DNA of 64,000 nt from Winogradskyella vincentii (lineage in GTDB: Bacteria; Bacteroidota; Bacteroidia; Flavobacteriales; Flavobacteriaceae), in assembly GCF_020166345.1 (NCBI RefSeq), contig NZ_JAIUJS010000002.1, positions 310,001 to 374,000 of the forward strand. The letters run 5' to 3'. The position numbers and the translations under genes were made by a program. This document shows, one piece after another, positions 28,322 through 37,142 of the stretch. A model generated the notes under the pieces. The model searched no databases. It saw only the letters and a program-made list of their open reading frames with translations, and was not told the origin of the DNA. Positions within the stretch are counted from its first letter, which is position 1, and each line of letters opens with the position of its first letter.

Positions 28322-29072
28322 CACCTAATCTAAATACATTTTGACCATTTTGATACATAAGAATCTGTGCGGAAGCATTTGGCATAAGCATTTGATTCAA
28401 TTCATTTAAATCCCAAAGATTAGGGGTCTTAAACCATTCTGCAATATTCATTTCTACCTCAACCTCAACGTTGTCGTTTATAACAATATTCCCTAAATCA
28501 ACATTAAAAAACGTATCTTGAGGAAACGTTGGATTTGGACCTGGATTCTCCACTGCTCTTATAGCATGGTAGTTGTATCCTTGTTCTTCCATACTGGAGT
28601 TTATAAACTTTCCATCTAATTGCATGTAGTGGTAACCTCCACCTAAATTATCAGGAACATTGAAAGATTCAGAATTTAGGTCAATCAAATTTTCAGAGTT
28701 ATCTTCATTATCCAATCCAAAAGTAAATGACACATTATATGTGCCAGTTGGAATAGACTCTTGAGGTGTAAAACTCATATCATTATTTGTAACATCAATT
28801 AGATTGTAAATGTCTAATTCAAAAGTTCTTTCTTCATTTGAAAAAATAATATCTGACACAACATACCTTAATCGTTCGATGCTTAATAAATCACCATTTT
28901 CATTAGTATATTGAATTGCATTGAAATTAATGCTGGTAATTAGGGCACCATCCCAATTATGGGTAAACTCAAAAGTAGTAAAGACTTGAGGTTCCTGGTT
29001 ATCATCATTGTCCTCTCCACAGGAATACAATACCAGTACTACAAGACCAAGTAAAGCCAATTTTTTTTTCAT
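28311..29072 (-). CDS. MbnP-like copper-binding lipoprotein
   Basis: Predicted lipoprotein (lipobox LYSC, Cys18), 253 residues, of the MbnP-like family. The N-terminal strand FEFTHNWDG (Trp40), the LSIERLRYVVSDIIF strand, the YHYMQLDGKF segment and the C-terminal EWFKTPNLWDLNELNQMLM (Trp213, Trp220) with a short final strand match the family layout. Trp residues are candidates for modification by the MbnH-like partner encoded directly downstream. Its ATG overlaps the stop of the upstream gene (TAATG), and its stop overlaps the MbnH start, so the genes are coupled. Confidence 0.82.
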   Translation of the reverse strand: MKKKLALLGLVVLVLYSCGEDNDDNQEPQVFTTFEFTHNWDGALITSINFNAIQYTNENGDLLSIERLRYVVSDIIFSNEERTFELDIYNLIDVTNNDMSFTPQESIPTGTYNVSFTFGLDNEDNSENLIDLNSESFNVPDNLGGGYHYMQLDGKFINSSMEEQGYNYHAIRAVENPGPNPTFPQDTFFNVDLGNIVINDNVEVEVEMNIAEWFKTPNLWDLNELNQMLMPNASAQILMYQNGQNVFRLGDVN

Positions 29073-30397
29073 TAATCCTCTATTTTTATTAAAAGCAAAT
29101 CAGAAAATCCTTTATTAACAATTATGTCTCCATCAATGCTAGAGGTATCACCAACCGCTATTATTGAACCGTTATTTAATTCTGCAATATCATATGTAAA
29201 ATCAATATTTGAACCACCAATGGTTGTTTCCCAGAGAACTTCGCCATTTGCATTAATTTTTAAAACCCAAGCATCATTTTGACCTTTATTGTTGTTAACA
29301 TCAAAATCATCACTACGAGAACTTCCAGACAGAATAAAATTACCATCTTGAGAAGATTTAATTGATCTGGCGACATCAAAATTTGAACCTCCAATAGACT
29401 TTTCCCATATCAGTTCGCCTTGAGGAGTAATCTTTACCAACCATAAATCTGCGCCACCTTTATTGTTTGAAACGTCAACATCATCACTTCTGGTATCACC
29501 AGTAATTAAAAAATTGCCATCTCCTGAAGCAATGATTGATCTACCTTCATCTATTTGTGTTCCACCTAGGGATTTTTCATTAAGAAGCGCACCTTCAGGT
29601 GAGATGTCTAATACCCAAAAATCGTAAGTGCCTTTATTATTAGAAATATCAGTATCGCTACTATCGGAACTTCCAACAACCAAAAAGCCATTATTATCTT
29701 TTTGTATAATTCCGAAAGGTGTATCGGTAAAATTTCCACCATAGAAATTGCTCCATTCAATTTCTCCTAATTGATTAACCTTAATCAACCAATAATCTCC
29801 GCCTGCATGTCTATTATCGTTGCGGTTGGTTGCACCTTGGCCTCCAGATGCAGAGATATCTATAATACCAGAGAGTAAAAATCCTAGATCGCTTGTTTCA
29901 ATTAAAGAAATGCCGGAATCTGAACCTTCAAAACCAAATGAATTTTGCCAAATTAGGTTGCCAGAAGCATCTAAACGGAGTAACCAGAAATCTTGAAGCC
30001 CTTCATTATTGGTAACGTCACCATCTTCACTAAAACTGAATCCTAAAATCGCATACCCTCCATCTTGGGTTTGAACAATACTATTGCCTCTATCGTCACC
30101 AGAACCGCCATAAGTTTTTTGCCATTCAACAGTGTTTTGCGAGCTATATTTAATCACCCAGAAATCAAAACTAGTATCTTGTTTATCGGTTATGTCACCA
30201 TCATTACTTTGTGTGTATCCCAAAATGATATACCCTCCATCAACTGTAGCTGTTACTGACTGAGCACTATCGTTATTAGAGCCGCCTAAAGTTTCAACCA
30301 CAACTTCAAAATTATTCGGAAATGAAGATGGACCGTCGTCAGAACAATTAAAGAGAAGGCAAAAACCAAGCAAGTATTTTAGCTTACCCAATTTCAT
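29072..30397 (-). CDS. Repeat beta-propeller lipoprotein
   Basis: Predicted lipoprotein of 441 residues with lipobox LFNC (Cys18). The mature protein consists of about seven repeats of roughly 50-55 residues, each with GGS..D.......DGGY.I.G...S.DGD...N.G..DFW..K....G...W, the pattern of kelch/delta-60-like propellers. Ligand unknown. It is the second gene of a four-gene lipoprotein operon (anchor-B protein, this gene, MbnP, MbnH), coupled to MbnP by a one-base TAATG overlap. It may be a surface sensor or binding subunit of that system; this is inference. Confidence 0.8.
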   Translation of the reverse strand: MKLGKLKYLLGFCLLFNCSDDGPSSFPNNFEVVVETLGGSNNDSAQSVTATVDGGYIILGYTQSNDGDITDKQDTSFDFWVIKYSSQNTVEWQKTYGGSGDDRGNSIVQTQDGGYAILGFSFSEDGDVTNNEGLQDFWLLRLDASGNLIWQNSFGFEGSDSGISLIETSDLGFLLSGIIDISASGGQGATNRNDNRHAGGDYWLIKVNQLGEIEWSNFYGGNFTDTPFGIIQKDNNGFLVVGSSDSSDTDISNNKGTYDFWVLDISPEGALLNEKSLGGTQIDEGRSIIASGDGNFLITGDTRSDDVDVSNNKGGADLWLVKITPQGELIWEKSIGGSNFDVARSIKSSQDGNFILSGSSRSDDFDVNNNKGQNDAWVLKINANGEVLWETTIGGSNIDFTYDIAELNNGSIIAVGDTSSIDGDIIVNKGFSDLLLIKIED

Positions 30398-30401
30398 AAT
30401 T

Positions 30402-31655
30402 TTAATCTGGTTTTACCACAAATAGTCCGCCTTCAATATCACTTATTATGATATTGCCACTTTCAAAGTATGGATAGATATTCCAAGCGCCATTAAAAGC
30501 TGTATTATCATTAGGGATGAAGGTGTCAAAAAAAGCAGATTCTGTCATTACACCTGATGCAATATTAGAAATATCAACTATTCTTAAGCCAGCCGAGTAA
30601 TTTGCAATGTAGAAATTGTCACCTACCACATAACCATTGTGGTCAATTGCTCCTGTTGGACCAAAATAGTCCATATGAAATGTAGGATTGTCTAAATCAG
30701 TAAAATCAAAAACTACTGTTCTGGTATTTACACCAAAATTAATTTCATCCACTTCGTCACCTAACAAGAAGTAAGTCATGTCTTCAGTAAACCAACCTTG
30801 ATGCGTATAACCAATGTTACTATAATTAATCGTTGAAATTTGGTTAGGTGCATTCTTGTCAGTTACATCTACTAGAACTACTTCATTAACGTTACTGCCA
30901 ATTAATATTTCCCTTCCAGTATAGTCGCCATCTGGCCCATTGTATGTTACTACTTGAGCATCATGAGAATAAGCATCATCTGCATAGCCACCAGCTGAAA
31001 CAGGATTTAATGGGTTTTGAATGTTCACAAAATGTGGACCACCAGAAAATGTCTCAGTACCTACAGCATATGCAAAGCCAGTTTCTTCATTGATTACAAT
31101 ATTATGGGCTTTACCAAAGCCGTTATATATAACATCTGGAGAAAAGATTTCAGGTGGGTTAGTAACATTTCGCAGTCTCGTTAGGTCAAATACCTGCATG
31201 CCATGTTGCCTGTCTGCTAAAGGAACACTAGAAGTAAAATCAGCTACAATGAATGCATAATTATTATAAACTTTTATATCGCGCCAAATACTGTTTACGG
31301 TTTCTGTAGGAATTCTGCCTAAATATATAGGTTGGGTCGGGTCTGAAATATCTACAAAGGCAGCACTTGTAGTTGTCCCAACTAAAGCATATTCTTTTCC
31401 AGTCTCAGGGTCTGTCCAACCCCAAGAATCATTTCCTTCTGCACCATCGCCACCGAGTTCTTCAACAGGAATTTGACTCATTAAATCAATCCCATTGCAT
31501 GGATGCCCATTTGCAAAACCATTTTCACAAGGGAATTGAGGAGTAAAATTTATTGGATTATCAGAAGATGTGTCATCATCTGAACAACTAAATAAATTAA
31601 ATGTTAAGGTTAAAACAACTAGCATGCTAGTCGTGATTTTTATGGAGCGTTTCAT
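30402..31655 (-). CDS. Choice-of-anchor B family lipoprotein (LVIVD repeats)
   Basis: Exported lipoprotein of 417 residues (lipobox LFSC, Cys24). The mature part has beta-propeller repeats of the LVIVD type (for example EYALVGTTTSAAFVDISDP, GLRIVDISNIASG) and the choice-of-anchor B hallmarks SHDAQVVTYNGPDGDYTGREI, YTHQGWFTEDMTYFLLGDEVDE and DHNGYVVGDNFYIANYSAGLRIVDIS. Several His and Asp residues are conserved, but the catalytic role is unknown. First gene of the operon that ends in the MbnP/MbnH pair. Confidence 0.88.
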   Translation of the reverse strand: MKRSIKITTSMLVVLTLTFNLFSCSDDDTSSDNPINFTPQFPCENGFANGHPCNGIDLMSQIPVEELGGDGAEGNDSWGWTDPETGKEYALVGTTTSAAFVDISDPTQPIYLGRIPTETVNSIWRDIKVYNNYAFIVADFTSSVPLADRQHGMQVFDLTRLRNVTNPPEIFSPDVIYNGFGKAHNIVINEETGFAYAVGTETFSGGPHFVNIQNPLNPVSAGGYADDAYSHDAQVVTYNGPDGDYTGREILIGSNVNEVVLVDVTDKNAPNQISTINYSNIGYTHQGWFTEDMTYFLLGDEVDEINFGVNTRTVVFDFTDLDNPTFHMDYFGPTGAIDHNGYVVGDNFYIANYSAGLRIVDISNIASGVMTESAFFDTFIPNDNTAFNGAWNIYPYFESGNIIISDIEGGLFVVKPD

Positions 31656-31749
31656 AATCTTTTTTTAGCAATTTACAGTAAATTTTACATTTGTTTGAAA
31701 TAACATCTTAATTATTGACATAAATACCTAACGTATTTAAAAAACATAA

Positions 31750-31757
31750 TATTTTTG
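31750..31757 (+). promoter_or_regulatory. -7 promoter element of thiL
   Basis: TATTTTTG matches TAnnTTTG and ends only 4 bp before the thiL ATG. The start would lie at or next to the initiation codon, giving a nearly leaderless mRNA. No clear -33 TTG at the expected distance. Confidence 0.45.
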
Positions 31758-31761
31758 CAAT

Positions 31762-32808
31762 ATGTTAGAAGATAAGAATCCACAGCGTACGCAATTAAGT
31801 GAATTAGGAGAATTTAAATTAATTGAACACCTTACTCAAAACTTTAGTATAACTCAAAAATCTACAATAAAAGGAATTGGAGATGATGCTGCTGTTTTAA
31901 GTTTTAAGAATAAACAGATTGTTGTTACAACTGATTTGTTGGTTGAGGGTGTTCATTTTGATTTGAGCTATGTGCCATTGAAGCATCTAGGATATAAGGC
32001 AGTGATTGTAAATCTTTCGGATGTATATGCAATGAATGCAATTGCCAAACAAATAACAGTATCTATTGCCGTTTCCAACAGATTCCCTGTTGAAGCTTTA
32101 GAAGAGTTGTATGCTGGGATTGAAACTGCAGCAAAAATCTATAACATTGATGTAGTTGGTGGTGATACAACCACATCAACATCTGGATTAATTATATCTG
32201 TGACTGCAATAGGAGAAGTAGAAAAAGGTAATGAAGTATTGAGGTCTGGTGCTAAACCAAATGACCTTTTGGTAGTTACTGGAGATATTGGAGGTGCCTA
32301 TATGGGACTTCAGGTATTGGAACGTGAGAAAGAGGTTTTTAAGGTTAATCCAAATAATCAACCAGACTTATCCATGTATACTTATATTGTTGAGCGCCAA
32401 TTAAAACCAGAAGCAAGAAAAGACATCGTAGAATTATTAAACAAGCTTGAGGTAAAACCAACTAGTATGATTGATATAAGCGATGGTCTTTCGTCTGAAA
32501 TAATTCACCTGTGTAAACAAAGTAAAGTTGGTGTTGATCTTTATGAAAATAAGATCCCATTAGACCCACAGGTTATTTCAACTTGTGAGGAGTTTGATAT
32601 TGATAGTACTACTATTGCTTTAAATGGAGGAGAGGATTATGAATTGCTTATGACAATTTCTCAAGAAGACTATCCCAAAATAAAAGGAAACCCAAATTTA
32701 ACAGTGATTGGATATATCACAGATGAAAGTAATGGAATGCATTTGGTTACGAGAGCTGAACAAAAAATTCCAATTATTGCAAAAGGATGGAATGCCCTTA
32801 CGAGCTAA
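31762..32808 (+). CDS. thiL: Thiamine-monophosphate kinase
   Basis: ATP-dependent phosphorylation of thiamine monophosphate to thiamine diphosphate. It is 348 residues. The N-terminal metal/ATP motif GIGDDAAVL, the TTDLLVEGVHFDLSY segment, the VGGDTTTS motif and the C-terminal SMIDISDGLSSEI and ALNGGEDYELLM are intact. The 3' end overlaps the convergent small zinc-ribbon gene by 11 bp. Confidence 0.95.
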   Translation: MLEDKNPQRTQLSELGEFKLIEHLTQNFSITQKSTIKGIGDDAAVLSFKNKQIVVTTDLLVEGVHFDLSYVPLKHLGYKAVIVNLSDVYAMNAIAKQITVSIAVSNRFPVEALEELYAGIETAAKIYNIDVVGGDTTTSTSGLIISVTAIGEVEKGNEVLRSGAKPNDLLVVTGDIGGAYMGLQVLEREKEVFKVNPNNQPDLSMYTYIVERQLKPEARKDIVELLNKLEVKPTSMIDISDGLSSEIIHLCKQSKVGVDLYENKIPLDPQVISTCEEFDIDSTTIALNGGEDYELLMTISQEDYPKIKGNPNLTVIGYITDESNGMHLVTRAEQKIPIIAKGWNALTS

Positions 32809-33028
32809 CCATAAATATTTTTTGACTTCGTTCTAATCGCTTCGTATGAATACGATTTAAAACAGAATTGATTTCTTTGAATTTAGGAGTTAATGGAATA
32901 AACTTTCCGTTACCATCAATTGTCATTTCAGATTTACAGTGCTTACACTTATATTCTTTGACGTGGTAAGTCACGTTTTTTGACACTTCGTAATCATGGC
33001 CAAATAATGAGCAGTAAACGTTTTTCAT
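32798..33028 (-). CDS. Small CxxC (zinc-ribbon-like) protein, paralogue 2
   Basis: A 76-residue protein: YCSLFGHDYEVSKNVTYHV, then CKHC, an acidic-glycine turn (TIDGNGKFIPL), and a basic helix (INSVLNRIHTKRLER). It is about half identical by eye to its 80-residue neighbour (33112) and resembles the 79-residue protein at 26897. A Cys-x4-His plus CxxC metal site is likely. Function unknown. It overlaps thiL by 11 bp tail to tail. Confidence 0.72.
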   Translation of the reverse strand: MKNVYCSLFGHDYEVSKNVTYHVKEYKCKHCKSEMTIDGNGKFIPLTPKFKEINSVLNRIHTKRLERSQKIFMVSS

Positions 33029-33111
33029 TTAACTAGTAGTCTTTTAGAGGATTAAGGTTTATTAGGGAGACCTAAATATATAAAAACTAGTTATTCACAG
33101 GTTATTAACAA

Positions 33112-33354
33112 TTAATAAATCGATGAACTGAGTGTTTTTTGCTTTAAACGCATTAATCTGCTCGAATAGATCCGCTCTAACTCAGAATTTATATCTTGAT
33201 ATTTTGGAGTAAGTTCAATTAATTTGCCGTTACTATCCGTTGTCAATTGTTTTTTACAACATTTACATGTATACTCTTTTACGTGGTTTGTAACCTTTTT
33301 AGATAGTTGGTAATTATGACCAAAAAAATCACAATAAAGTTTGGTAGGCGTCAT
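33112..33354 (-). CDS. Small CxxC (zinc-ribbon-like) protein, paralogue 3
   Basis: An 80-residue protein with YCDFFGHNYQLSKKV, CKCC, TTDSNGKLIELTPK, and the basic helix SELERIYSSRLMRLK. Tandem neighbour of paralogue 2 (83 bp apart), probably from a local duplication. No signal peptide. Function unknown. Confidence 0.72.
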   Translation of the reverse strand: MTPTKLYCDFFGHNYQLSKKVTNHVKEYTCKCCKKQLTTDSNGKLIELTPKYQDINSELERIYSSRLMRLKQKTLSSSIY

Positions 33355-33435
33355 GGTAGATTTGTTTTATATTTCATTATTTGATTTGGGACAATAAACT
33401 TAGATAAAAAAACAACATAAAAACGCTAAAACGTG

Positions 33436-34212
33436 TTATTTTTCGATAAAACGTAATAAAAAGTAAGATAAATCTGATTTATTTTCAATATGGCTCATAT
33501 GTCCTTCAGATAATTCAACCAATTCAATAGGTGTGTTTTTGATTAATTTAGATAAAGCTTCAGAATTAACAAGATTGTCTTTTTTACCAATTAGTATTTC
33601 CTTTTTACCCTGTATATCTTTAAAAACAGTTAATCTGCGATTGCGCTGAGCCATACCTCGTTGAGCAGCAATATATCCTTGAACAGGAGTTTTTAGAGCT
33701 ACTTTTAGAGCATCATTATATTTAGACTTGAATCTCTCTTTGCTCTCAGGTGCAAAAAGACTAGTGAATGAAGTTCTTACTAATCGTTCATAATTTGTGC
33801 GTGCCATTTCTACTGCTCGAAGCCTTAGTTTTTTTCTCTCTTCAGAATCATCTTCAAAGGTGGAATTCATCAAACATAAATCTGAAACAAGATTGGGGTA
33901 AAGATCTGCCAACGCAAGTGCCACATAACCACCCATGGAGTGACCAATAACTTTTACACTTTTAACTTTTAAATGTTTTAAAACAGCAAAAACGCATCTG
34001 GCCATATCTTCCATTGTGTGTATGTAACCTATTGAGTCTGTTTTTCCATGACCCAATAAATCAATAGAAATTACTTTACTCTTTGCAGAAAATAGAGGCA
34101 TCAATTTCTCCCACATTTCTTTACTTTCAAGAAAACCATGCAGTAGTAACAAAGGTTTACCCTCACCTTTAACATTAAAATGTATCTCGCTATTTTTATA
34201 ATGTAAAATCAT
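33436..34212 (-). CDS. Alpha/beta fold hydrolase
   Basis: Cytosolic serine hydrolase of 258 residues from the ATG at 34212 (a TTG/GTG-type extension to 34254 is not favoured because a -7 element lies inside it). The oxyanion region LLLHGFLES, the nucleophile elbow IGHSMGGYVAL (Ser in GHSMGG), an acidic residue in the IGKKDNLV region, and the catalytic His in SEGHMSHIEN are visible. Substrate unknown. It is divergent from the beta-lactamase-like hydrolase gene. Confidence 0.9.
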   Translation of the reverse strand: MILHYKNSEIHFNVKGEGKPLLLLHGFLESKEMWEKLMPLFSAKSKVISIDLLGHGKTDSIGYIHTMEDMARCVFAVLKHLKVKSVKVIGHSMGGYVALALADLYPNLVSDLCLMNSTFEDDSEERKKLRLRAVEMARTNYERLVRTSFTSLFAPESKERFKSKYNDALKVALKTPVQGYIAAQRGMAQRNRRLTVFKDIQGKKEILIGKKDNLVNSEALSKLIKNTPIELVELSEGHMSHIENKSDLSYFLLRFIEK

Positions 34213-34217
34213 TAAGG

Positions 34218-34225
34218 CAAAGATA
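34218..34225 (-). promoter_or_regulatory. -7 promoter element for the alpha/beta hydrolase gene
   Basis: CAAAGATA on the plus strand is TATCTTTG on the minus strand, ending 5 bp before the chosen start codon. It argues for the start at 34212 rather than 34254. Confidence 0.45.
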
Positions 34226-34270
34226 GATTTTGCTATCAATTTATATATTACCAATCCTATACAATTTTGT

Positions 34271-34278
34271 TATATTTG
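34271..34278 (+). promoter_or_regulatory. -7 promoter element for the serine hydrolase-brnQ operon
   Basis: TATATTTG, a perfect TAnnTTTG match, lies 27 bp before the ATG at 34306. It lies inside the longer reading frame that begins at 34267, which favours the later start. Confidence 0.6.
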
Positions 34279-34305
34279 AGAGATTTCAAACCAAATCAAT
34301 CTTCA

Positions 34306-35859
34306 ATGAAATTTTTAAAACTCTCATTACTGCTATTAGTTATCCCTATTAGCTTTTCTTTAAATGCCCAGCTACAAGAAGCTCAATTGGATCAATTAAT
34401 TGATGAAACACTTAAAACTTTTGAAGTTCCTGGGATTTCAGTAGGGATATTAAAAGATGGTGAAGTTGTCTATGCAAGAGGTCGTGGTGTAAGATCCTTG
34501 ACTAAGAATGGAAATATGAATGATAACACTTTAGCAGGTGTTGCTTCCAACAGTAAAGGATTTACATGTTTTGCATTGGCGATGATGATTGATGAGGGAA
34601 AATTGAATTGGGAAGATCCTGTTAGAAAACATATTCCAGAGTTTCAGTTACACGATTCGTGGGTGACTGAAAATTTTACTGTTAGGGATTTGGTAACGCA
34701 TAGAAGTGGTATGGGACTGGGAGCTGGAGATTTAATGTTTTTTCCAGAAGGGAATGATTTCACGGTTAATGATATTATAAACAATGTAAGATATCTAGAG
34801 CCCGAAAGTTCTTTTAGAAGCAAGCTTGCCTATAACAACAATATGTTCATTATAGCAGGAGAAGTATTAAAACGTATCAGTGGCCTCACCTGGGAAGAAT
34901 TTATTGAACAAAAAATCATGAGACCTGTTGGCATGACCAATAGTAAAGCCTCTTATAATCGAGTTTCGGATAGATCAAATATTATTGATGCGCATACTAG
35001 AGCTGATGGCAAAGTGATTCAGATTCCGCATGATTGGAGCGAAACCGCAAATGCTGCAGGTGGTATTGTTAGTAATGTAGATGATATGCTTACTTGGGCA
35101 AAGTTCTTAATGAATGATGCTGTAACAGAAGAAGGTGAGCGCTTGTTAAGCAAAGAACAATTTCATGAATTGTGGCAATTACAAACGCCGCTCAAAGTAA
35201 GACCAGGAGATTGGTATAATTCTAATTTTAGAGGCTATGGATTGGGTTGGTTTGTTACAGATGTAAAAGGTGGTTTTAAACAAGTCTATCATACTGGTGG
35301 TCTAATAGGTACAGTAACTCAGTTTACTATGATACCAGACTTAGATTTGGCAATTGTAGTACTTACTAACCAAATGAATGGATCAGCTTTCAATACTATT
35401 ACCAATACAATTAAAGATTCATATTTAGGATATGAAGATAGAAACTGGTTAAAGATGTACGGAGAGCGAAATGCAAAATATTTAAAATACAATGATAGTA
35501 TTAAAGCTGAGGTGTATTTAAAAGTTGATAAAATTAAAGCGAGTCCTATTCTTCCAAAACCAGATCAAATAGTTGGGACTTATACAGATGATTGGTTTGG
35601 TGATATTGTAATTAGTCATGACGGACAAGGTTATGAAATAAAATGTATACGATCACCAAGATTATTCGGTGAACTATTACCATATAATGCAACCACCTTT
35701 ATTGCAAAATGGAACGATAGAAGTTATGATGCAGATGTTTTTGTTCAGTTCGCTTTTAACGAAAACGGCAAGGCAGTTTCGGCATCCATGAAATACATTG
35801 CGCCAATAACTGATTTTAGTTTCGATTTTCATGATTTAGAACTCGTAAAAACAGATTAA
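34306..35859 (+). CDS. Serine hydrolase of the class C beta-lactamase family with C-terminal DUF3471-like domain
   Basis: Periplasmic serine hydrolase, 517 residues. Starting at 34306 gives a clean signal peptide (MKFLKLSLLLLVIPISFSLNAQ); the frame begins earlier at 34267 but that part overlaps the promoter. Catalytic motifs are SxxK in ASNSKGFTC, YxN in AYNNNMF, and HxG in YHTGGLIGT. A C-terminal domain (about 430-517, IVGTYTDDWFGDIVI) is of the DUF3471 type. It may be a peptidase or esterase acting on peptidoglycan peptides or D-amino-acid compounds. Its stop overlaps the brnQ ATG (TAATG). Confidence 0.9.
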   Translation: MKFLKLSLLLLVIPISFSLNAQLQEAQLDQLIDETLKTFEVPGISVGILKDGEVVYARGRGVRSLTKNGNMNDNTLAGVASNSKGFTCFALAMMIDEGKLNWEDPVRKHIPEFQLHDSWVTENFTVRDLVTHRSGMGLGAGDLMFFPEGNDFTVNDIINNVRYLEPESSFRSKLAYNNNMFIIAGEVLKRISGLTWEEFIEQKIMRPVGMTNSKASYNRVSDRSNIIDAHTRADGKVIQIPHDWSETANAAGGIVSNVDDMLTWAKFLMNDAVTEEGERLLSKEQFHELWQLQTPLKVRPGDWYNSNFRGYGLGWFVTDVKGGFKQVYHTGGLIGTVTQFTMIPDLDLAIVVLTNQMNGSAFNTITNTIKDSYLGYEDRNWLKMYGERNAKYLKYNDSIKAEVYLKVDKIKASPILPKPDQIVGTYTDDWFGDIVISHDGQGYEIKCIRSPRLFGELLPYNATTFIAKWNDRSYDADVFVQFAFNENGKAVSASMKYIAPITDFSFDFHDLELVKTD

Positions 35860-37142
35860 TGAACAATACAAAACGAGTTTTTCTTTTCGGTTTTGCGCTA
35901 TTCGCAGGTTTTTTTGGAGCTGGTAATTTAATTCTACCTCCGCTCCTAGGATATAATTCCGGACCAGATTGGTGGTTGGTTGCTTCTGGATTTTTAATAA
36001 CTACCACAATAATTCCTTTTTTATCGCTCTTTGGGCATGCAAAACTACAGGGTACCATGTTGGCATTTGGCAATAAGGTTTCGCCGCTTTTCAGTCTGAT
36101 TTATTGTATTGTTATGTATCTCATTATTGTTGCGCTACCTGCACCAAGAACAGCTGCTGTAACCCACGAAATGGCCATTGCACCAATTTTGGGCACACCT
36201 GCAATTTGGACGAGCCTGGTTTATTTCTCCTTAGTTTTTCTTTTTGTAATTAATCGCTCTAAGGCACTGAATATTTTGGGTAAGTACTTGACTCCAATAA
36301 TTGTAATAATGGTTTTATTAATCATTATTTTAGGTTTAGTTTCACCTACTTCAGGTATGAATCCTCCAATATTTGAAACACCATTTGTAGATGGTTTGTT
36401 AGAGGGCTACCAAACTTATGATGCACTTGCAGGTATGGTAATGGGTGGTGTGATTATTATTTCCCTGAATAAAAACAACACATTTTCATATTCAGAAAAG
36501 AAAAAAATCATTGCTAAATCAGGTTTTATAGCAATGTTGGGTCTATTTATTATTTATGCAGGTCTTATATCTATTGGTGCAATTTATAATGGTGAGTTTC
36601 CTAGTGATGTCAGTAGAACGGATTTATTACTTGGACTTGCAGTGAAGACTTTAGGTAACATTGGTGCAACATTTGTAAGTGTTTTGGTGGGACTTGCCTG
36701 TTTTACAACTGCCGTTGCTATCACTGTATCTATTGCTGATTTTTTTGAGGACTTGTTTAACAACAATCGCAAAGTATATGTAATAACGGCTATTATATGT
36801 TGTGTTACTGGAATAATTGTTGGTAGCTATGAAGTTGGGTTTATCATTGATATTGCTTTGCCAGCACTAATGTTCATTTATCCTATTTCAATTGTACTAA
36901 TACTACTCAATATTTTACCAGATAGATATGCAGGTACTACCATATTTAGAATCGTAGTTATTGTAACTTTTATTTTTAGTATTCCAGATTTCCTGAAGTA
37001 TTTCCTGCCTGAGGATTCGCTTAGACCAATAACAGAACAATTACCTATAGCAGAACAAAGCCTTGGATGGATATTGCCAGCAATTATTGCATTTATAATT
37101 GGAAATGTATTAGTTAATCTTAAAAAGAATTCAAACTCTTAA
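35859..37142 (+). CDS. brnQ: Branched-chain amino acid transport system II carrier protein
   Basis: Inner-membrane Na+-coupled transporter for Leu/Ile/Val, 427 residues with about 12 hydrophobic segments. The N-terminal signature FFGAGNLILPPLLGYNSGPDWW is typical of BrnQ/LIVCS. It is translationally coupled to the upstream serine hydrolase (TAATG). The two may work together if the hydrolase releases amino acids, which is inference. The last 23 bp overlap the convergent ACT-like gene. Confidence 0.93.
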   Translation: MNNTKRVFLFGFALFAGFFGAGNLILPPLLGYNSGPDWWLVASGFLITTTIIPFLSLFGHAKLQGTMLAFGNKVSPLFSLIYCIVMYLIIVALPAPRTAAVTHEMAIAPILGTPAIWTSLVYFSLVFLFVINRSKALNILGKYLTPIIVIMVLLIIILGLVSPTSGMNPPIFETPFVDGLLEGYQTYDALAGMVMGGVIIISLNKNNTFSYSEKKKIIAKSGFIAMLGLFIIYAGLISIGAIYNGEFPSDVSRTDLLLGLAVKTLGNIGATFVSVLVGLACFTTAVAITVSIADFFEDLFNNNRKVYVITAIICCVTGIIVGSYEVGFIIDIALPALMFIYPISIVLILLNILPDRYAGTTIFRIVVIVTFIFSIPDFLKYFLPEDSLRPITEQLPIAEQSLGWILPAIIAFIIGNVLVNLKKNSNS

